This document shows positions 41,938 to 52,935 of a stretch of 64,000 nt of DNA, piece after piece. Under the pieces are notes generated by a model, which did not search any database, was not told where the DNA came from, and saw only the letters and a list, made by a program, of their open reading frames with translations. Where the stretch lies: contig JAUYQZ010000046.1 of NCBI GenBank assembly GCA_030695415.1, forward strand, positions 1 through 64,000, given 5' to 3'. The stretch is from Hylemonella sp. GTDB lineage: Bacteria; Pseudomonadota; Gammaproteobacteria; Burkholderiales; Burkholderiaceae_C. How positions within the stretch are numbered: position 1 is the stretch's first letter; the number at the start of each line of letters is the position of its first letter. The translations under genes were made by a program, and so were the position numbers.

Positions 41938-41978
41938 GGATGAAAAGAAATTGGTTTGAACAGGTGCGGCTCAGCGGC

Positions 41979-43472
41979 TCAGGAGGAACAGCTGATTTCT
42001 ATCGATGTGGCCCACTCGGGCGGAAAGCCGGCTTCGTCCTCGTGGCCGGGGTGCTCGTCATAGGGGTGCTCCAGCAGCGCCAGCAGTTTCGCAACCCCCG
42101 AAAAATCCTTCCCCCGGGCCTGCCGGATGGCCAGTTCGCCCAGGTGATTGCGCAGCACGAACTTGGGGTTGCATCCCAGCATGGTGGCCGAGGCCTGTTG
42201 CCGGTCTTGCTGCGCCAGCCGCGCCTCATACCGTTGCAGCCAGGCGTCGCAGGCCGCGCGGTCCAGAAACAGATCACGCACGGGCGCGGTCTGGCCGTCG
42301 GCGGCGAAATGGCTGAGGCGGCGCCAGAAGATGGTGTGATCGGTTTTTTCCTGGGCCAGCAGGCGCAGCGTGTCTTCGACCAGTTCGCGGTCGCCATCCA
42401 GTTTCTGCGCCAGCCCCAGCTTGGCGCGGAGACGGGTCTCGAGTTCGGCCGGGTAGCGCTCGCGGTAGGACTCCAGTGCAGCCAGGGCCAGTTCCTGCTC
42501 GCCGATCAGGGGCAGCAGGGCCTGGCCCAGGCAGAACAGGTTCCAGTAGGCGACGTTGGGCTGGCGGGCAAAGGCGTAACGCCCCTGCGTGTCAGAGTGG
42601 TTGCAGATGTGGGCAGGGTCGTAAGCATCCAGGAACTGGAAGGGGCCGTAGTCCAGCGTCAGGCCCAGGATGCTCATATTGTCCGTGTTCATGACGCCGT
42701 GGCAGAAGCCCACGGCCTGCCATTGGGCCAGCAGGGCGGCGGTGCGCTCGCTGACGACTTCGAGCAAGGCGGCGTAAGGATTGCCGCCAAATTTCTCCGT
42801 GCCGCGGCAGGCCGGGTAGTGGTGGTCGATGACGAAATCGGCCAGGCGGCGCAGTTCTTCGGTCTGGTTGTTGGCGGCGAAGTGTTCGAAATGGCCGAAG
42901 CGGATGAAACTGGGCGCCACGCGCGTGACCACTGCCGCGGTCTCGATCTCTTCGCGGCGCACCGCGGCGTCCGAGCCGGTCACGCACAGCGCGCGCGTGG
43001 TGGGAATACCCAAGGCATGCATGGCCTCGCTGCAGAGAAACTCGCGGATGCTGGAGCGCAGCACGGCGCGGCCGTCGCCCATGCGCGAGTAGGGCGTGCG
43101 CCCGGCGCCCTTGAGCTGGAGTTCCAGGCCGGCATCGGTTTCACCCAGCAGCAGGGCGCGGCCGTCGCCGAGCTGGCCGGCCCAGACGCCGAACTGGTGG
43201 CCGCTGTAGACCGTGGCCACGGGTTGGCTGCCGGCCAGCGGTCGGTTGCCGCTAAAGGCCTGAAGCAGCTCGTCCGACGTGGTCCATCCTGGCGGAAGAC
43301 CGAGCAGCTCGCCCACGGCGCAGCTCTGGCCTACCCAGTAGGGCGCGGGCAGGGGCTGCGGCGGCAGGGCAGTGTGGAAGGCCGCCCCGAGCGCAGCGTA
43401 GCGGTTGACCCAGGCCAAAGCGCTGGCAGGCGCAGCGGGGCGGTCCTGGAGGGTATCGATGGCAGCTGACAT
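41979..43472 (-). CDS. selO: Protein adenylyltransferase SelO (YdiU)
   Basis: A 497-residue pseudokinase-fold enzyme that transfers AMP from ATP to protein hydroxyls. Key signatures are [47 protein letters not shown] (positions about 82-130), [11 protein letters not shown] and [10 protein letters not shown]. It ends ISCSS: bacterial forms carry a Cys where eukaryotic selenoprotein O has selenocysteine. The frame remains open upstream, but the ATG at 43472 gives the usual length and N-terminus. It heads the block with msrB. Confidence 0.95.
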   Translation of the reverse strand: MSAAIDTLQDRPAAPASALAWVNRYAALGAAFHTALPPQPLPAPYWVGQSCAVGELLGLPPGWTTSDELLQAFSGNRPLAGSQPVATVYSGHQFGVWAGQLGDGRALLLGETDAGLELQLKGAGRTPYSRMGDGRAVLRSSIREFLCSEAMHALGIPTTRALCVTGSDAAVRREEIETAAVVTRVAPSFIRFGHFEHFAANNQTEELRRLADFVIDHHYPACRGTEKFGGNPYAALLEVVSERTAALLAQWQAVGFCHGVMNTDNMSILGLTLDYGPFQFLDAYDPAHICNHSDTQGRYAFARQPNVAYWNLFCLGQALLPLIGEQELALAALESYRERYPAELETRLRAKLGLAQKLDGDRELVEDTLRLLAQEKTDHTIFWRRLSHFAADGQTAPVRDLFLDRAACDAWLQRYEARLAQQDRQQASATMLGCNPKFVLRNHLGELAIRQARGKDFSGVAKLLALLEHPYDEHPGHEDEAGFPPEWATSIEISCSS

Positions 43473-43595
43473 GGCCTGATTGTCGTGCAGGTGACGAAGG
43501 CTCGTCCCGATCAGGGACTTACCCTCGGTGGACAGGCCGATGGCTTGCGCGATACTCCGCGACGGAGCGCATAGAACACCCAAGGAGACCTGTCC

Positions 43596-45239
<1,644 letters not shown>

Positions 45240-45311
45240 GGGACAGGCTGAATGTCCGTTCAAGTCGCACGGCTTTCGGGGGCCTGGAAACGAGTCGCAA
45301 ATGCGATAGTT

Positions 45312-45327
45312 CTAGGGCAATCCCTAG
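45312..45327. promoter_or_regulatory. Perfect palindrome upstream of the liv binding protein
   Basis: CTAGGG-CAAT-CCCTAG, 6-bp perfect arms, centred about 66 bases before the ATG at 45386. A position and symmetry fit for a regulator site. Confidence 0.5.
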
Positions 45328-45385
45328 CGCTGCATCGGTGGAATTTGGTTACGCTGCAATGGTTTTGTCAACGAGGAGATTATTG

Positions 45386-46615
45386 ATGAAGTTCGCTATC
45401 AGGTTCGTGTCCGCCGCTGCCGTTCTCGCTTTTGCCGGTGCGGCTTATGCCCAGAAGGGTGAAACTGTCAAGATTGCCTTCATCGATCCGCTCTCGGGTC
45501 TGATGGGGCCGGTCGGCAGCAACCAGCTCAAGGGTTTCCAGTATTTCGCCGACAAATTCAGCAAGACCAACCCGGCGGGTGTCAAGTTCGAGATCCTGGC
45601 CTTCGACAACAAGCTCAGCCCGGCCGAAAGTCTCAACGCCTTGAAAGCTGCCACCGATCAGGGCGTGCGTTACATCACCCAGGGTGATGGCTCTTCCGTG
45701 GCTGGCGCCCTGATCGACGCCGTGGCCAAGCACAACGAGCGCAACCCGGGCAAGGAAGTCATCTTCCTGAACCACTCGGCCATCGACCCCGACTTCACCA
45801 ATAGCAAGTGCAACTACTGGCACTTCCGCTTCGATGCCGACACCTCCATGAAGATGGAAGCCCTGACCACCTTCATGAAGGACCAGAAGGACGTCAAGAA
45901 CGTTTACCTGCTGAACCAGAATTACTCGCACGGCCACCAGGTCGCCAAGTACGCCAAGGAGTTGCTGGCCCAGAAGCGCCCGGACGTCAAGATCGTGGGC
46001 GAAGACCTGACGCCCCTGGCCCAGGTGCGCGACTTTTCGCCCTACGTGGCCAAGATCAAGGCCGCCGGTGCCGACACCGTGATCACCGGCAACTGGGGCT
46101 CCGACCTGGCCCTGCTGGTCAAGGCAGCCAATGAAGGCGGCTACACGGGCAAGTTCTACACCTACTACACCGGCGTCACCGGCACCCCGACCGCATTGGG
46201 CAAGGGTGGTGCCGGACGCGTGTTCCAGGTGTCCTACAACCACTACAACATGGGCGGTCAGATGGGTCAGTGGCAGGCCGAGTACAAGGAGAAGTTCAAG
46301 GACGACTTCTACACCGGCTCCATCATCCACATCCTGACCGCGCTGGGTGAGTCCATGGCCACGGCCAAGTCGACCGACCCGGTCAAGGTGGCCAAGGTTC
46401 TGGAAGGCCTGAAGTTCAAGAGCTTCAGCGGCGAGGTCGAGATGCGCAAGACCGACCACCAGCTGCAGCAGCCGCTGTACCTGACGGTGTGGCAGCCGGT
46501 GGACAAGAAGTTCAGCTACAGCCCGGAAAATACCGGCATGACGCTGGCCCTGGTCAAGGAGTTCCCGGCCTACGTGGCCAGCACCCCCACCAGCTGCCAG
46601 ATGAAGCGCCCCTGA
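45386..46615 (+). CDS. Liv-type ABC transporter substrate-binding protein
   Basis: A 409-residue periplasmic protein with signal MKFAIRFVSAAAVLAFAGAAYAQ. The family fold follows (VKIAFIDPLSGLMGPVG, then GVRYITQGDGSSVAGALIDAVAKHN). The pocket regions differ from LivJ in detail, e.g. NWGSDLALLVKAANEGG and YYTGVTGTP. Given the flanking acyl-CoA ligase and beta-oxidation genes, the ligand may be a carboxylic acid rather than leucine. GAGGAG precedes the ATG and a terminator follows before the permease genes. Confidence 0.93.
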   Translation: MKFAIRFVSAAAVLAFAGAAYAQKGETVKIAFIDPLSGLMGPVGSNQLKGFQYFADKFSKTNPAGVKFEILAFDNKLSPAESLNALKAATDQGVRYITQGDGSSVAGALIDAVAKHNERNPGKEVIFLNHSAIDPDFTNSKCNYWHFRFDADTSMKMEALTTFMKDQKDVKNVYLLNQNYSHGHQVAKYAKELLAQKRPDVKIVGEDLTPLAQVRDFSPYVAKIKAAGADTVITGNWGSDLALLVKAANEGGYTGKFYTYYTGVTGTPTALGKGGAGRVFQVSYNHYNMGGQMGQWQAEYKEKFKDDFYTGSIIHILTALGESMATAKSTDPVKVAKVLEGLKFKSFSGEVEMRKTDHQLQQPLYLTVWQPVDKKFSYSPENTGMTLALVKEFPAYVASTPTSCQMKRP

Positions 46616-46641
46616 TATTCAGGTCGCTGTCCATGTGTGTG

Positions 46642-46675
46642 GGGCCCGATAGCCTTCGGACGATCGGGCCCTTTT
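46642..46675 (+). terminator. Terminator/attenuator between binding protein and permease genes
   Basis: A perfect 9-bp stem GGGCCCGAT/ATCGGGCCC (46642-46650 with 46663-46671) then four Ts. It would let the binding protein be made in excess over the membrane subunits. Confidence 0.82.
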
Positions 46676-46732
46676 CATGTCTGACGTATTTGTCTTGAGA
46701 TCTGCCGCAACGGCACGGAAGGTTGTTCCCTG

Positions 46733-47749
46733 ATGGAGTTCTTCATCATCTCCATGCTCAACGGCCTGAGCTACGGGCTCTTGCTGTTCATGCTCAGCTC
46801 CGGGTTGACGCTGATTTTCAGCATGATGGGCGTGCTCAACTTCGCCCATGCCAGCTTCTACATGCTGGGCGCCTATATCGGCTACAGCGTGGCCAGGCTG
46901 GTCGGTTTCTGGCCCGGCTTGGTGCTCGCCCCCTTGCTGGTCGGGATGCTGGGCGCGGTGTTCGAGCGCCTGGCGCTGCGCAAGGTCCACAAGTACGGTC
47001 ACGTGCCGGAATTGCTGATCACTTTCGGTCTGTCCTACATCATTCTTGAACTGGTTCAGCTGGTGTGGGGGCGCACGGCGGTGGAGTTCACGCCCCCCCC
47101 GATGCTGCAAGGTCCGATGTTCACGCTGGTGAACAACGCCACCGAGGGCCTTGGCCTGGTCTGGGGCATTGCTCCGGCTGAACTCTGTCAGGCTGCTGCC
47201 TGCTCGCCGTTTCCGGCGACGCGTGGCTTCATGATGCTGGTGGCGCTGTTCATGCTCGTAGCGCTATGGCTGATGCTTACACGCAGCCGCATCGGGATGG
47301 TGATCCAGGCGGCGTTGACGCACCCCGAGATGGTCGAGGCGCTGGGCCACAACGTGCCGCGCGTTTTCATGCTGGTCTTCGGGGCCGGCGCTGCGCTGGC
47401 CGGCCTGGGCGGCGTGATCGGCGGCAGCACCTTCGTGACCGAGCCGGCCATGGCGGCGACGGTGGGCTCCGTGATTTTCGTGGTCGTTGTCGTGGGCGGA
47501 CTCGGTTCGCTCTCGGGTGCCTTTCTGGCCTCGGTGCTGATCGGCGTGATCCAGACCTTTGCCGTGGCCTTCGACTACTCCTTCCTGACGATGGCGCAGC
47601 AGCTCGGCTGGGAGCTCAGTGCGGCAGCGCGCAACAACTCGGTGCTCAAGCTCACGCTCTCGCAGGTCGCGCCCATCCTGCCTTATCTCTTCCTGGTCCT
47701 GATCCTGATCTTCCGGCCCAAAGGGCTGCTCGGTACGCGGGACGAGTGA
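46733..47749 (+). CDS. Liv-type ABC transporter permease (LivH-like)
   Basis: A 338-residue inner-membrane subunit with about eight hydrophobic segments. The N-terminus NGLSYGLLLFMLSSGLTLIFSMMGVLNFAHASFYMLG (positions about 9-45) is characteristic of LivH. The EAA-like loop reads MVEALGHNVPRVFMLVFG. It contains a roughly 30-residue periplasmic insert around residue 150 (APAELCQAAACSPFPATRG) with two cysteines. It precedes the second permease, from which it is separated by a palindromic repeat. Confidence 0.93.
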   Translation: MEFFIISMLNGLSYGLLLFMLSSGLTLIFSMMGVLNFAHASFYMLGAYIGYSVARLVGFWPGLVLAPLLVGMLGAVFERLALRKVHKYGHVPELLITFGLSYIILELVQLVWGRTAVEFTPPPMLQGPMFTLVNNATEGLGLVWGIAPAELCQAAACSPFPATRGFMMLVALFMLVALWLMLTRSRIGMVIQAALTHPEMVEALGHNVPRVFMLVFGAGAALAGLGGVIGGSTFVTEPAMAATVGSVIFVVVVVGGLGSLSGAFLASVLIGVIQTFAVAFDYSFLTMAQQLGWELSAAARNNSVLKLTLSQVAPILPYLFLVLILIFRPKGLLGTRDE

Positions 47750-47763
47750 ATATGAAACACCCC

Positions 47764-47840
47764 CGATGCGCCTTCGGCGCCTCCCCCTCAAGGGGGCGCT
47801 ACCAGCGGCCCGGCAAAGCCGGCTCCGCGGTAGCCCCCGG
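47764..47840. repeat. Multi-hairpin repeat element inside the liv operon
   Basis: Three consecutive hairpins: GCGCC/GGCGC at 47768-47780, CCCCCT/AGGGGG at 47783-47796, and a long imperfect hairpin at 47792-47838 with an AAA loop. This is the style of dispersed intergenic repeats of Comamonadaceae. It separates the two permease genes. Confidence 0.72.
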
Positions 47841-47897
47841 TTTGCACCCTTGTTGGCATCATTCCTTGCAGAAACGTCGCGCCATGGGAATCGCACA

Positions 47898-49187
47898 GTG
47901 AAGCAGTACTACGAATTCAAGCCCTACAACGTCGGCCGCTGGATCATCTGGGGCCTGTTTGCGCTGCTCCTGTTCTTCGCGCCCAAGATGTTCACCAGTG
48001 GCCTGTCGGTGACCCTGCTCTCGCAGATGGGCATCGCCATCATCGCCTGCCTGTCCTACAACATGTTGTTGGGGCAGGGCGGCATGCTCAGCTTCGGTCA
48101 CGCGGTCTATTCGGGCCTGGGCTCCTATGTGGCGATCCATGCGCTTAACATGGTGACCAAGGGCAGCCTGCCCATCCCCGTCAGCCTGTTGCCCATCATC
48201 GGCGGCTTCGCCGGCATGGGTTTCGCCATCCTGTTCGGCTACGTCACCACGCGCAAGGCCGGCACCCCGTTCGCCATGATCACGCTGGGCATGGCCGAGC
48301 TGGTCTTCGCCATGTCCCTGATGTTCTCCGAATTCTTCGGCGGCGAGGCGGGGGTGTCGGGCAACCGCGTGGTCGGCCAGCCCTTCTTCGGCATCAGCTT
48401 CGGGCCGGGTACCCAGGTCTATTACCTGATCGCGATCTACACCTTCGTCTGCGTGGCGCTGATGTTCGCCTTCACGCGCACGCCGCTGGGGCGCATCCTG
48501 AACGCCGTCCGCGACAACCCGGAGCGCGTGGAGTTCATCGGCTACAGCACCCAGCGTGTACGCTACCTGGCGTTCATCATCTCGGGCTTCTTCGCCGGCA
48601 TTGCGGGCGGACTGGGCGTCATCCTGTTCGAGATCGTCACCGCCGAGGTGGTGAGCGGGATCCGCTCGGGGGCCTACCTGCTGTTCACCTTCCTGGGTGG
48701 TGCCACCTTCTTCTTCGGGCCCATCATCGGGGGGGTGCTGATGGTGCTGGCCTCGGTGCTGCTGTCGGAGATCACCAAGGCCTGGCTGCTTTACCTGGGC
48801 CTGATCTTCGTGTTCATGGTCATGTATGCGCCGGGCGGTATCGCCAGCCTGATCATGATGAATCTGCGCGTGGCCAGCTTCGGCTTCCTGCGCAAGGTCT
48901 GGGTCAGCTACCTGGGCCTGGCGATCTCGGCCCTGGTGCTGCTGCTGGGCGCAGCCGTGCTGATCGAGATGATCTACCACCTTCAGCTCAATCTCACGAT
49001 GGGGCCGGAGCTGCGCTTCGTCGGCATCCCGCTCAATGCGCACAGCCTCGACCACTGGTTCGGTGGTGCGTTCGTCATGCTCACGGGCCTGGGCCTGTTT
49101 GAGCTGTGCCGCCGGCACTATGTGCATGAGTGGGGCCAGATCCAGGAAGACATCGAGAAGGAAATCAAGCGGAGGGAAGCGCTATGA
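47898..49187 (+). CDS. Liv-type ABC transporter permease (LivM-like)
   Basis: A 429-residue permease. After MKQYYEFKPYNVGRW the LivM core follows (SYNMLLGQGGMLSFGHAVYSGLGSY, about residues 52-76, and the loop NAVRDNPERVEFIGYS). An extra C-terminal part of about 90 residues with two further hydrophobic segments and a charged tail (IQEDIEKEIKRREAL) exceeds the usual core. GTG at 47898 is the start at which similarity begins; the open frame upstream is repeat-derived. The stop overlaps the ATPase start by four bases. Confidence 0.9.
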   Translation: MKQYYEFKPYNVGRWIIWGLFALLLFFAPKMFTSGLSVTLLSQMGIAIIACLSYNMLLGQGGMLSFGHAVYSGLGSYVAIHALNMVTKGSLPIPVSLLPIIGGFAGMGFAILFGYVTTRKAGTPFAMITLGMAELVFAMSLMFSEFFGGEAGVSGNRVVGQPFFGISFGPGTQVYYLIAIYTFVCVALMFAFTRTPLGRILNAVRDNPERVEFIGYSTQRVRYLAFIISGFFAGIAGGLGVILFEIVTAEVVSGIRSGAYLLFTFLGGATFFFGPIIGGVLMVLASVLLSEITKAWLLYLGLIFVFMVMYAPGGIASLIMMNLRVASFGFLRKVWVSYLGLAISALVLLLGAAVLIEMIYHLQLNLTMGPELRFVGIPLNAHSLDHWFGGAFVMLTGLGLFELCRRHYVHEWGQIQEDIEKEIKRREAL

Positions 49188-49975
49188 GCGGGGAAGCTGG
49201 CATGAAAACACCCGCACTGGAACTCAAGGACCTGCGCAAGAGCTTTGGCAAGACCGAGATCATCCGGGGTGTCGATCTGGCCGTGCAGGCTGGCGAGCGC
49301 GTGGCCGTGATCGGCCCAAATGGCGCTGGCAAGTCGACGTTGTTCAATCTCATCAGCGGGCGCTTTGGCCCCACCAGCGGCGAAGTGCTGTTGCACGGCA
49401 AACGCATCGACGGGATGAAGCCCTACGAGATCAATCGCATGGGCCTGGCGCGCAGCTTCCAGATCACCAACATCTTTCCCAAACTCAGCGTGTTCGAGAA
49501 CCTGCGCTGCGCCGTGCTCTGGAGCCTGGGCCACCGCTACAGCTTCTTCAAGTTCCTGGCCGATCTGGAAGACGCCAACGACCGCACCGAGGAACTCCTG
49601 GAGATGATCCGCCTGGACAAGAAGCGCGACATCCTGGCGATGAACCTGACCTATGCAGAGCAGCGGGCGCTGGAGATCGGTGTGACCATCGCGGGCGGCG
49701 CCAGCGTGATCCTGCTGGACGAACCCACCGCGGGCATGAGCAAGAGCGAGACGACACGGTTCATCAAGCTGATCCGCGAGGTCACCGAGGGCAAGACCCT
49801 GCTGACGGTGGAGCACGACATGGGCGTGGTCTTCGGCCTGGCCGACAAGATCGCCGTGGTGGTCTACGGCGAGTTGCTGGCCTTCGACACGCCGGAGGCG
49901 GTGCGTTCCAATGCGCGCGTGCAGGAAGCCTATCTGGGCTCGCCCGTCGCCGATTCGCAGGCGGGAGGCCATTGA
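49184..49975 (+). CDS. Liv-type ABC transporter ATPase (LivG-like)
   Basis: A 263-residue nucleotide-binding subunit. Walker A GPNGAGKST, Q-loop in RSFQITNIFPKLSV, the signature region NLTYAEQRALEIGV, Walker B VILLDEPTAGMS and the switch His in TVEHDMG are all seen. Notably the signature reads LTYAEQ rather than LSYGQQ, a modest variation. It is coupled to the permease upstream by an ATGA overlap; the second ATPase follows one base after its stop. Confidence 0.93.
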   Translation: MSGEAGMKTPALELKDLRKSFGKTEIIRGVDLAVQAGERVAVIGPNGAGKSTLFNLISGRFGPTSGEVLLHGKRIDGMKPYEINRMGLARSFQITNIFPKLSVFENLRCAVLWSLGHRYSFFKFLADLEDANDRTEELLEMIRLDKKRDILAMNLTYAEQRALEIGVTIAGGASVILLDEPTAGMSKSETTRFIKLIREVTEGKTLLTVEHDMGVVFGLADKIAVVVYGELLAFDTPEAVRSNARVQEAYLGSPVADSQAGGH

Positions 49976-49976
49976 C

Positions 49977-50681
49977 ATGACCGCATTGCTGAAAGTTGAA
50001 AGCCTGCACGCCTTCTATGGCAAGAGCCATGTGCTGCACGGCGTGCATTTCGAGGTGCAGCCCGGTGAGATCGTGGCCCTGCTGGGTCGCAACGGTTCGG
50101 GCCGCTCGACCACGGCCAAGGCCGTCATGGGTCTGGTCGACTGCGCGGGCAGCGTGAAATGGCGGGGCGAGGAGATCCAGGGCCGTAAGGCCTTCCAGAT
50201 CGCGCATCTGGGCATCGGCTACGTGCCCGAGAACCGCGAGATCTTTCCCGACCTGACCGTGCACCAGAACCTGATGCTCGGTGAGAAGGGCAAAGGTCGC
50301 CAGAGCCGCTGGAGCTTCGACGACATGTACGGCATGTTCCCGCGCCTGAAGGAGCGGCAGCACACCGAGGCCGGCGTGCTCTCGGGCGGCGAGCAGCAGA
50401 TGCTGACCCTGTGCCGTACCCTCATGGGCGACCCCGACCTCATCATCATCGACGAACCCACCGAGGGCCTGGCGCCCAAGATCGTGGAGCTGGTGGGCCA
50501 GTACCTGAAGACACTCAAGGAGCGCGGCATCTCGGTGCTGCTGATCGAGCAGAAGCTGACCATCGCCATGGCCATCTCCGACCGCGCCTTGGTCATGGGG
50601 CACGGCAGCATCGTCTTTGAGGGCACCCCCGAAGCGCTGCGCAACGACAGCTACACCCGCAAGGAGTGGCTCGAGGTCTGA
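49977..50681 (+). CDS. Liv-type ABC transporter ATPase (LivF-like) with altered Walker A
   Basis: A 234-residue subunit. Q-loop (YVPENREIFPDLTV), signature LSGGEQQML, Walker B LIIIDEPTEGLAP and switch region LLIEQKL are standard. The Walker A reads GRNGSGRST: Arg replaces the near-invariant Lys that contacts ATP phosphates. Paired with the intact LivG-type subunit, it could make one ATP site degenerate. This may be a lineage trait rather than damage, since the rest of the protein is intact. Confidence 0.92.
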   Translation: MTALLKVESLHAFYGKSHVLHGVHFEVQPGEIVALLGRNGSGRSTTAKAVMGLVDCAGSVKWRGEEIQGRKAFQIAHLGIGYVPENREIFPDLTVHQNLMLGEKGKGRQSRWSFDDMYGMFPRLKERQHTEAGVLSGGEQQMLTLCRTLMGDPDLIIIDEPTEGLAPKIVELVGQYLKTLKERGISVLLIEQKLTIAMAISDRALVMGHGSIVFEGTPEALRNDSYTRKEWLEV

Positions 50682-50703
50682 GCCTTCCGGGCTGGGTTTC
50701 AGG

Positions 50704-50729
50704 GGGTTTGTCCCAGCGGTGACAAACCC
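50704..50729 (+). terminator. Inverted repeat after the liv operon
   Basis: A perfect 9-bp stem GGGTTTGTC/GACAAACCC (50704-50712 with 50721-50729). No T-tract follows and the next promoter's -35 starts three bases later, so it may end liv transcription or act as an operator. Confidence 0.5.
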
Positions 50730-50732
50730 TCG

Positions 50733-50780
50733 TTGCATCGCAACATCAACCCTTTACAATCAAAAATCGAACGATCGTTC
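50733..50780 (+). promoter_or_regulatory. Promoter and TetR-type palindrome for the beta-oxidation genes
   Basis: TTGCAT (50733-50738) and TACAAT (50755-50760) with a 16-base spacer form a good sigma70 promoter. The perfect 12-bp palindrome GAACGATCGTTC at 50769-50780 covers the expected start of transcription. Burkholderiales fatty-acid regulators of the TetR family use similar sites; which one binds here is inference. Confidence 0.72.
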
Positions 50781-50810
50781 TATTTTCTGAACCACCCGAG
50801 GAACGCAAGC

Positions 50811-52913
50811 ATGAGCGCTGAATACAAGGTGCATGGCGACGTCGCCGTGATCACGCTGAACAACCCGCCCGTCAACGGATTGGGCTACGAAACCCGCAAG
50901 GGCGTCACCGAAGCGCTCGCCAAGGCCAACGCGGACGGCGCCGTCAAGGCCATCGTCATCACCGGCGCCGGCAAGGCCTTCTCGGGCGGGGCTGACATCA
51001 AGGAGTTCGGCACGCCGAAGGCGCTGCAGGAGCCCAACTTGCTGAGCGTCATCCTGGCCATCGAGAACTCGGCCAAGCCCGTGGTGGCCGCCATGCACAC
51101 CATCGCCATGGGCGGCGGGCTGGAATTGCCCCTGGGCTGCCATTACCGCATCGCAGCCCCCGGCTGCAAAGTGGCTCTGCCCGAAGTAAAGCTCGGTCTG
51201 ATCCCCGGTGCCGGTGGCACGCAGCGACTGCCGCGCGCGCTGGGCGTGGAGGCAGCCCTGAACATGATCGTCAGCGGCGAACCCGTGCCCAGCGAGATGC
51301 TGGCGCAACTGCCAGGTCAGAAGCTGTTTGACAAGTTGGCCGCCTCCAACGACACCCTGCTGGATGAGGCCATGGCCCTGGCGCGCGAGAAGGCAGATGT
51401 GCGTCCCTTGCCGCTGGTGCGCAATCTGCCCGCCAAGCATCCGCAGGGCGACGCCTACTTCCAGTTCGCCCGCAATATGGTCGGTGGCATGAGCAAGAAC
51501 TTCCCGGCCCCGCTCAAGTGCATCGACGCCGTGGAAGCCGCCACGAAGAAGAAGTTCGATGACGGCCTGCTCTTCGAGCGCGAGCTCTTCATCAACCTCA
51601 TGTGGACCCCCGAGTGCCGCGCGCTGCGCCACATCTTCGCGGCCGAACGCGCCGCCTCCAAGATTCCGGACGTGCCGGAAGACACGCCCAAACGCGCCAT
51701 CCAGACGGTCGCCGTCATCGGTGCCGGCACCATGGGCGGCGGCATCACCATGAACTTCCTGAACGCCGGCATCCCCGTGAAGATGCTGGAGATGAAGCAG
51801 GAGGCGCTGGACCGTGGCATTGCCACCATCCGCAAGAACTACGAAGCCCAGGTCGGCAAGGGCAAGCTGAAAGCTGACAAGTACGAGCAGCGCATGGCCC
51901 TGCTGAGCACCACGCTGAACTACGAAGACCTGAAGAACGCCGACCTCGTGATCGAAGCCGTGTTCGAGGAGATGGGTGTCAAGGAGAAGGTCTTCAAGGA
52001 GCTGGACCGCGTGATGAAGCCCGGTGCCATCCTGGCCTCTAACACCTCCACGCTGGACGTCAACAAGATCGCTTCTTTTACCCAGCGTCCGCAGGACGTG
52101 GTGGGCCTGCATTTCTTCAGCCCGGCCAACGTCATGAAGCTGCTCGAAGTGATCCGTGGCGAGAAAACGGCCAAGGACGTGCTGGCCACCGTGATGGCCG
52201 TGGCCAAGACCATCAAGAAAACCGCCGTGGTTTCGGGTGTCTGCGACGGTTTCATCGGCAACCGCATGATCGAGCAGTACAGCCGCCAGGCCGGTTTCCT
52301 GATCGAAGAGGGCGCCACGCCCGAGCAGGTCGACAAGGCGGTCGAGAAATTCGGCTTTGCCATGGGCCCCTTCCGCATGGGTGACCTGGCAGGCAATGAC
52401 ATCGGCTGGGCCATCCGCAAGCGCCGCTACGTCGAGAAGCCGGGCATGAAGTACAGCAAGACAGCTGACCTGCTGTGCGAGCTGGGCCGTTACGGCCAGA
52501 AGACCGGTGCCGGCTGGTACGACTACAAGCCGGGCAAGCGCGACGCCATTCCCAGCCCGCTGGTGGTGGAGATGATCGAGAAGCACCGCAAGGACATGGG
52601 CATCACCCCGCGCAAGATCTCCGACGAGGAAATCGTGCAACGCCTGGTCTACGCCCTGGTCAACGAAGGCGCACACATCCTGGAAGAAGGCATTGCGTCT
52701 CGCGCCAGCGACATCGACATGGTCTACCTCACCGGCTACGGCTTCCCCATCCACCGTGGTGGTCCCATGCAGTACGCCGACACCGTGGGCCTGTTCAACG
52801 TGGCGCAGAGCATGAAACGCTTCGCGCAGAACCCGCTGGACGACGCCCAATTCTGGCAACCCGCACCCCTGCTGGCAAAGCTGGTGGCCGAAGGCAAGAG
52901 CTTCAACGGCTGA
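50811..52913 (+). CDS. Bifunctional enoyl-CoA hydratase/3-hydroxyacyl-CoA dehydrogenase
   Basis: A 700-residue FadB/FadJ-like enzyme carrying out the middle two steps of beta-oxidation. The N-terminal crotonase domain (about 1-190) shows [15 protein letters not shown] and the Glu-bearing [19 protein letters not shown]. The dehydrogenase part (about 300-490) has GAGTMGGGI and the catalytic His in [12 protein letters not shown]-terminal dehydrogenase repeats follow. It begins a new transcription unit with its own promoter and palindrome, and the thiolase follows 22 bases later. Confidence 0.95.
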   Translation: MSAEYKVHGDVAVITLNNPPVNGLGYETRKGVTEALAKANADGAVKAIVITGAGKAFSGGADIKEFGTPKALQEPNLLSVILAIENSAKPVVAAMHTIAMGGGLELPLGCHYRIAAPGCKVALPEVKLGLIPGAGGTQRLPRALGVEAALNMIVSGEPVPSEMLAQLPGQKLFDKLAASNDTLLDEAMALAREKADVRPLPLVRNLPAKHPQGDAYFQFARNMVGGMSKNFPAPLKCIDAVEAATKKKFDDGLLFERELFINLMWTPECRALRHIFAAERAASKIPDVPEDTPKRAIQTVAVIGAGTMGGGITMNFLNAGIPVKMLEMKQEALDRGIATIRKNYEAQVGKGKLKADKYEQRMALLSTTLNYEDLKNADLVIEAVFEEMGVKEKVFKELDRVMKPGAILASNTSTLDVNKIASFTQRPQDVVGLHFFSPANVMKLLEVIRGEKTAKDVLATVMAVAKTIKKTAVVSGVCDGFIGNRMIEQYSRQAGFLIEEGATPEQVDKAVEKFGFAMGPFRMGDLAGNDIGWAIRKRRYVEKPGMKYSKTADLLCELGRYGQKTGAGWYDYKPGKRDAIPSPLVVEMIEKHRKDMGITPRKISDEEIVQRLVYALVNEGAHILEEGIASRASDIDMVYLTGYGFPIHRGGPMQYADTVGLFNVAQSMKRFAQNPLDDAQFWQPAPLLAKLVAEGKSFNG

Positions 52914-52935
52914 GCCGCATCCAGGAGAATTTGAA

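Noticed and set aside
43513-43525. AGGG-N5-CCCT upstream of the acyl-CoA ligase
   Set aside because: It resembles the palindrome at 45312 but has a different spacer and only four-base arms, too weak for a shared operator.
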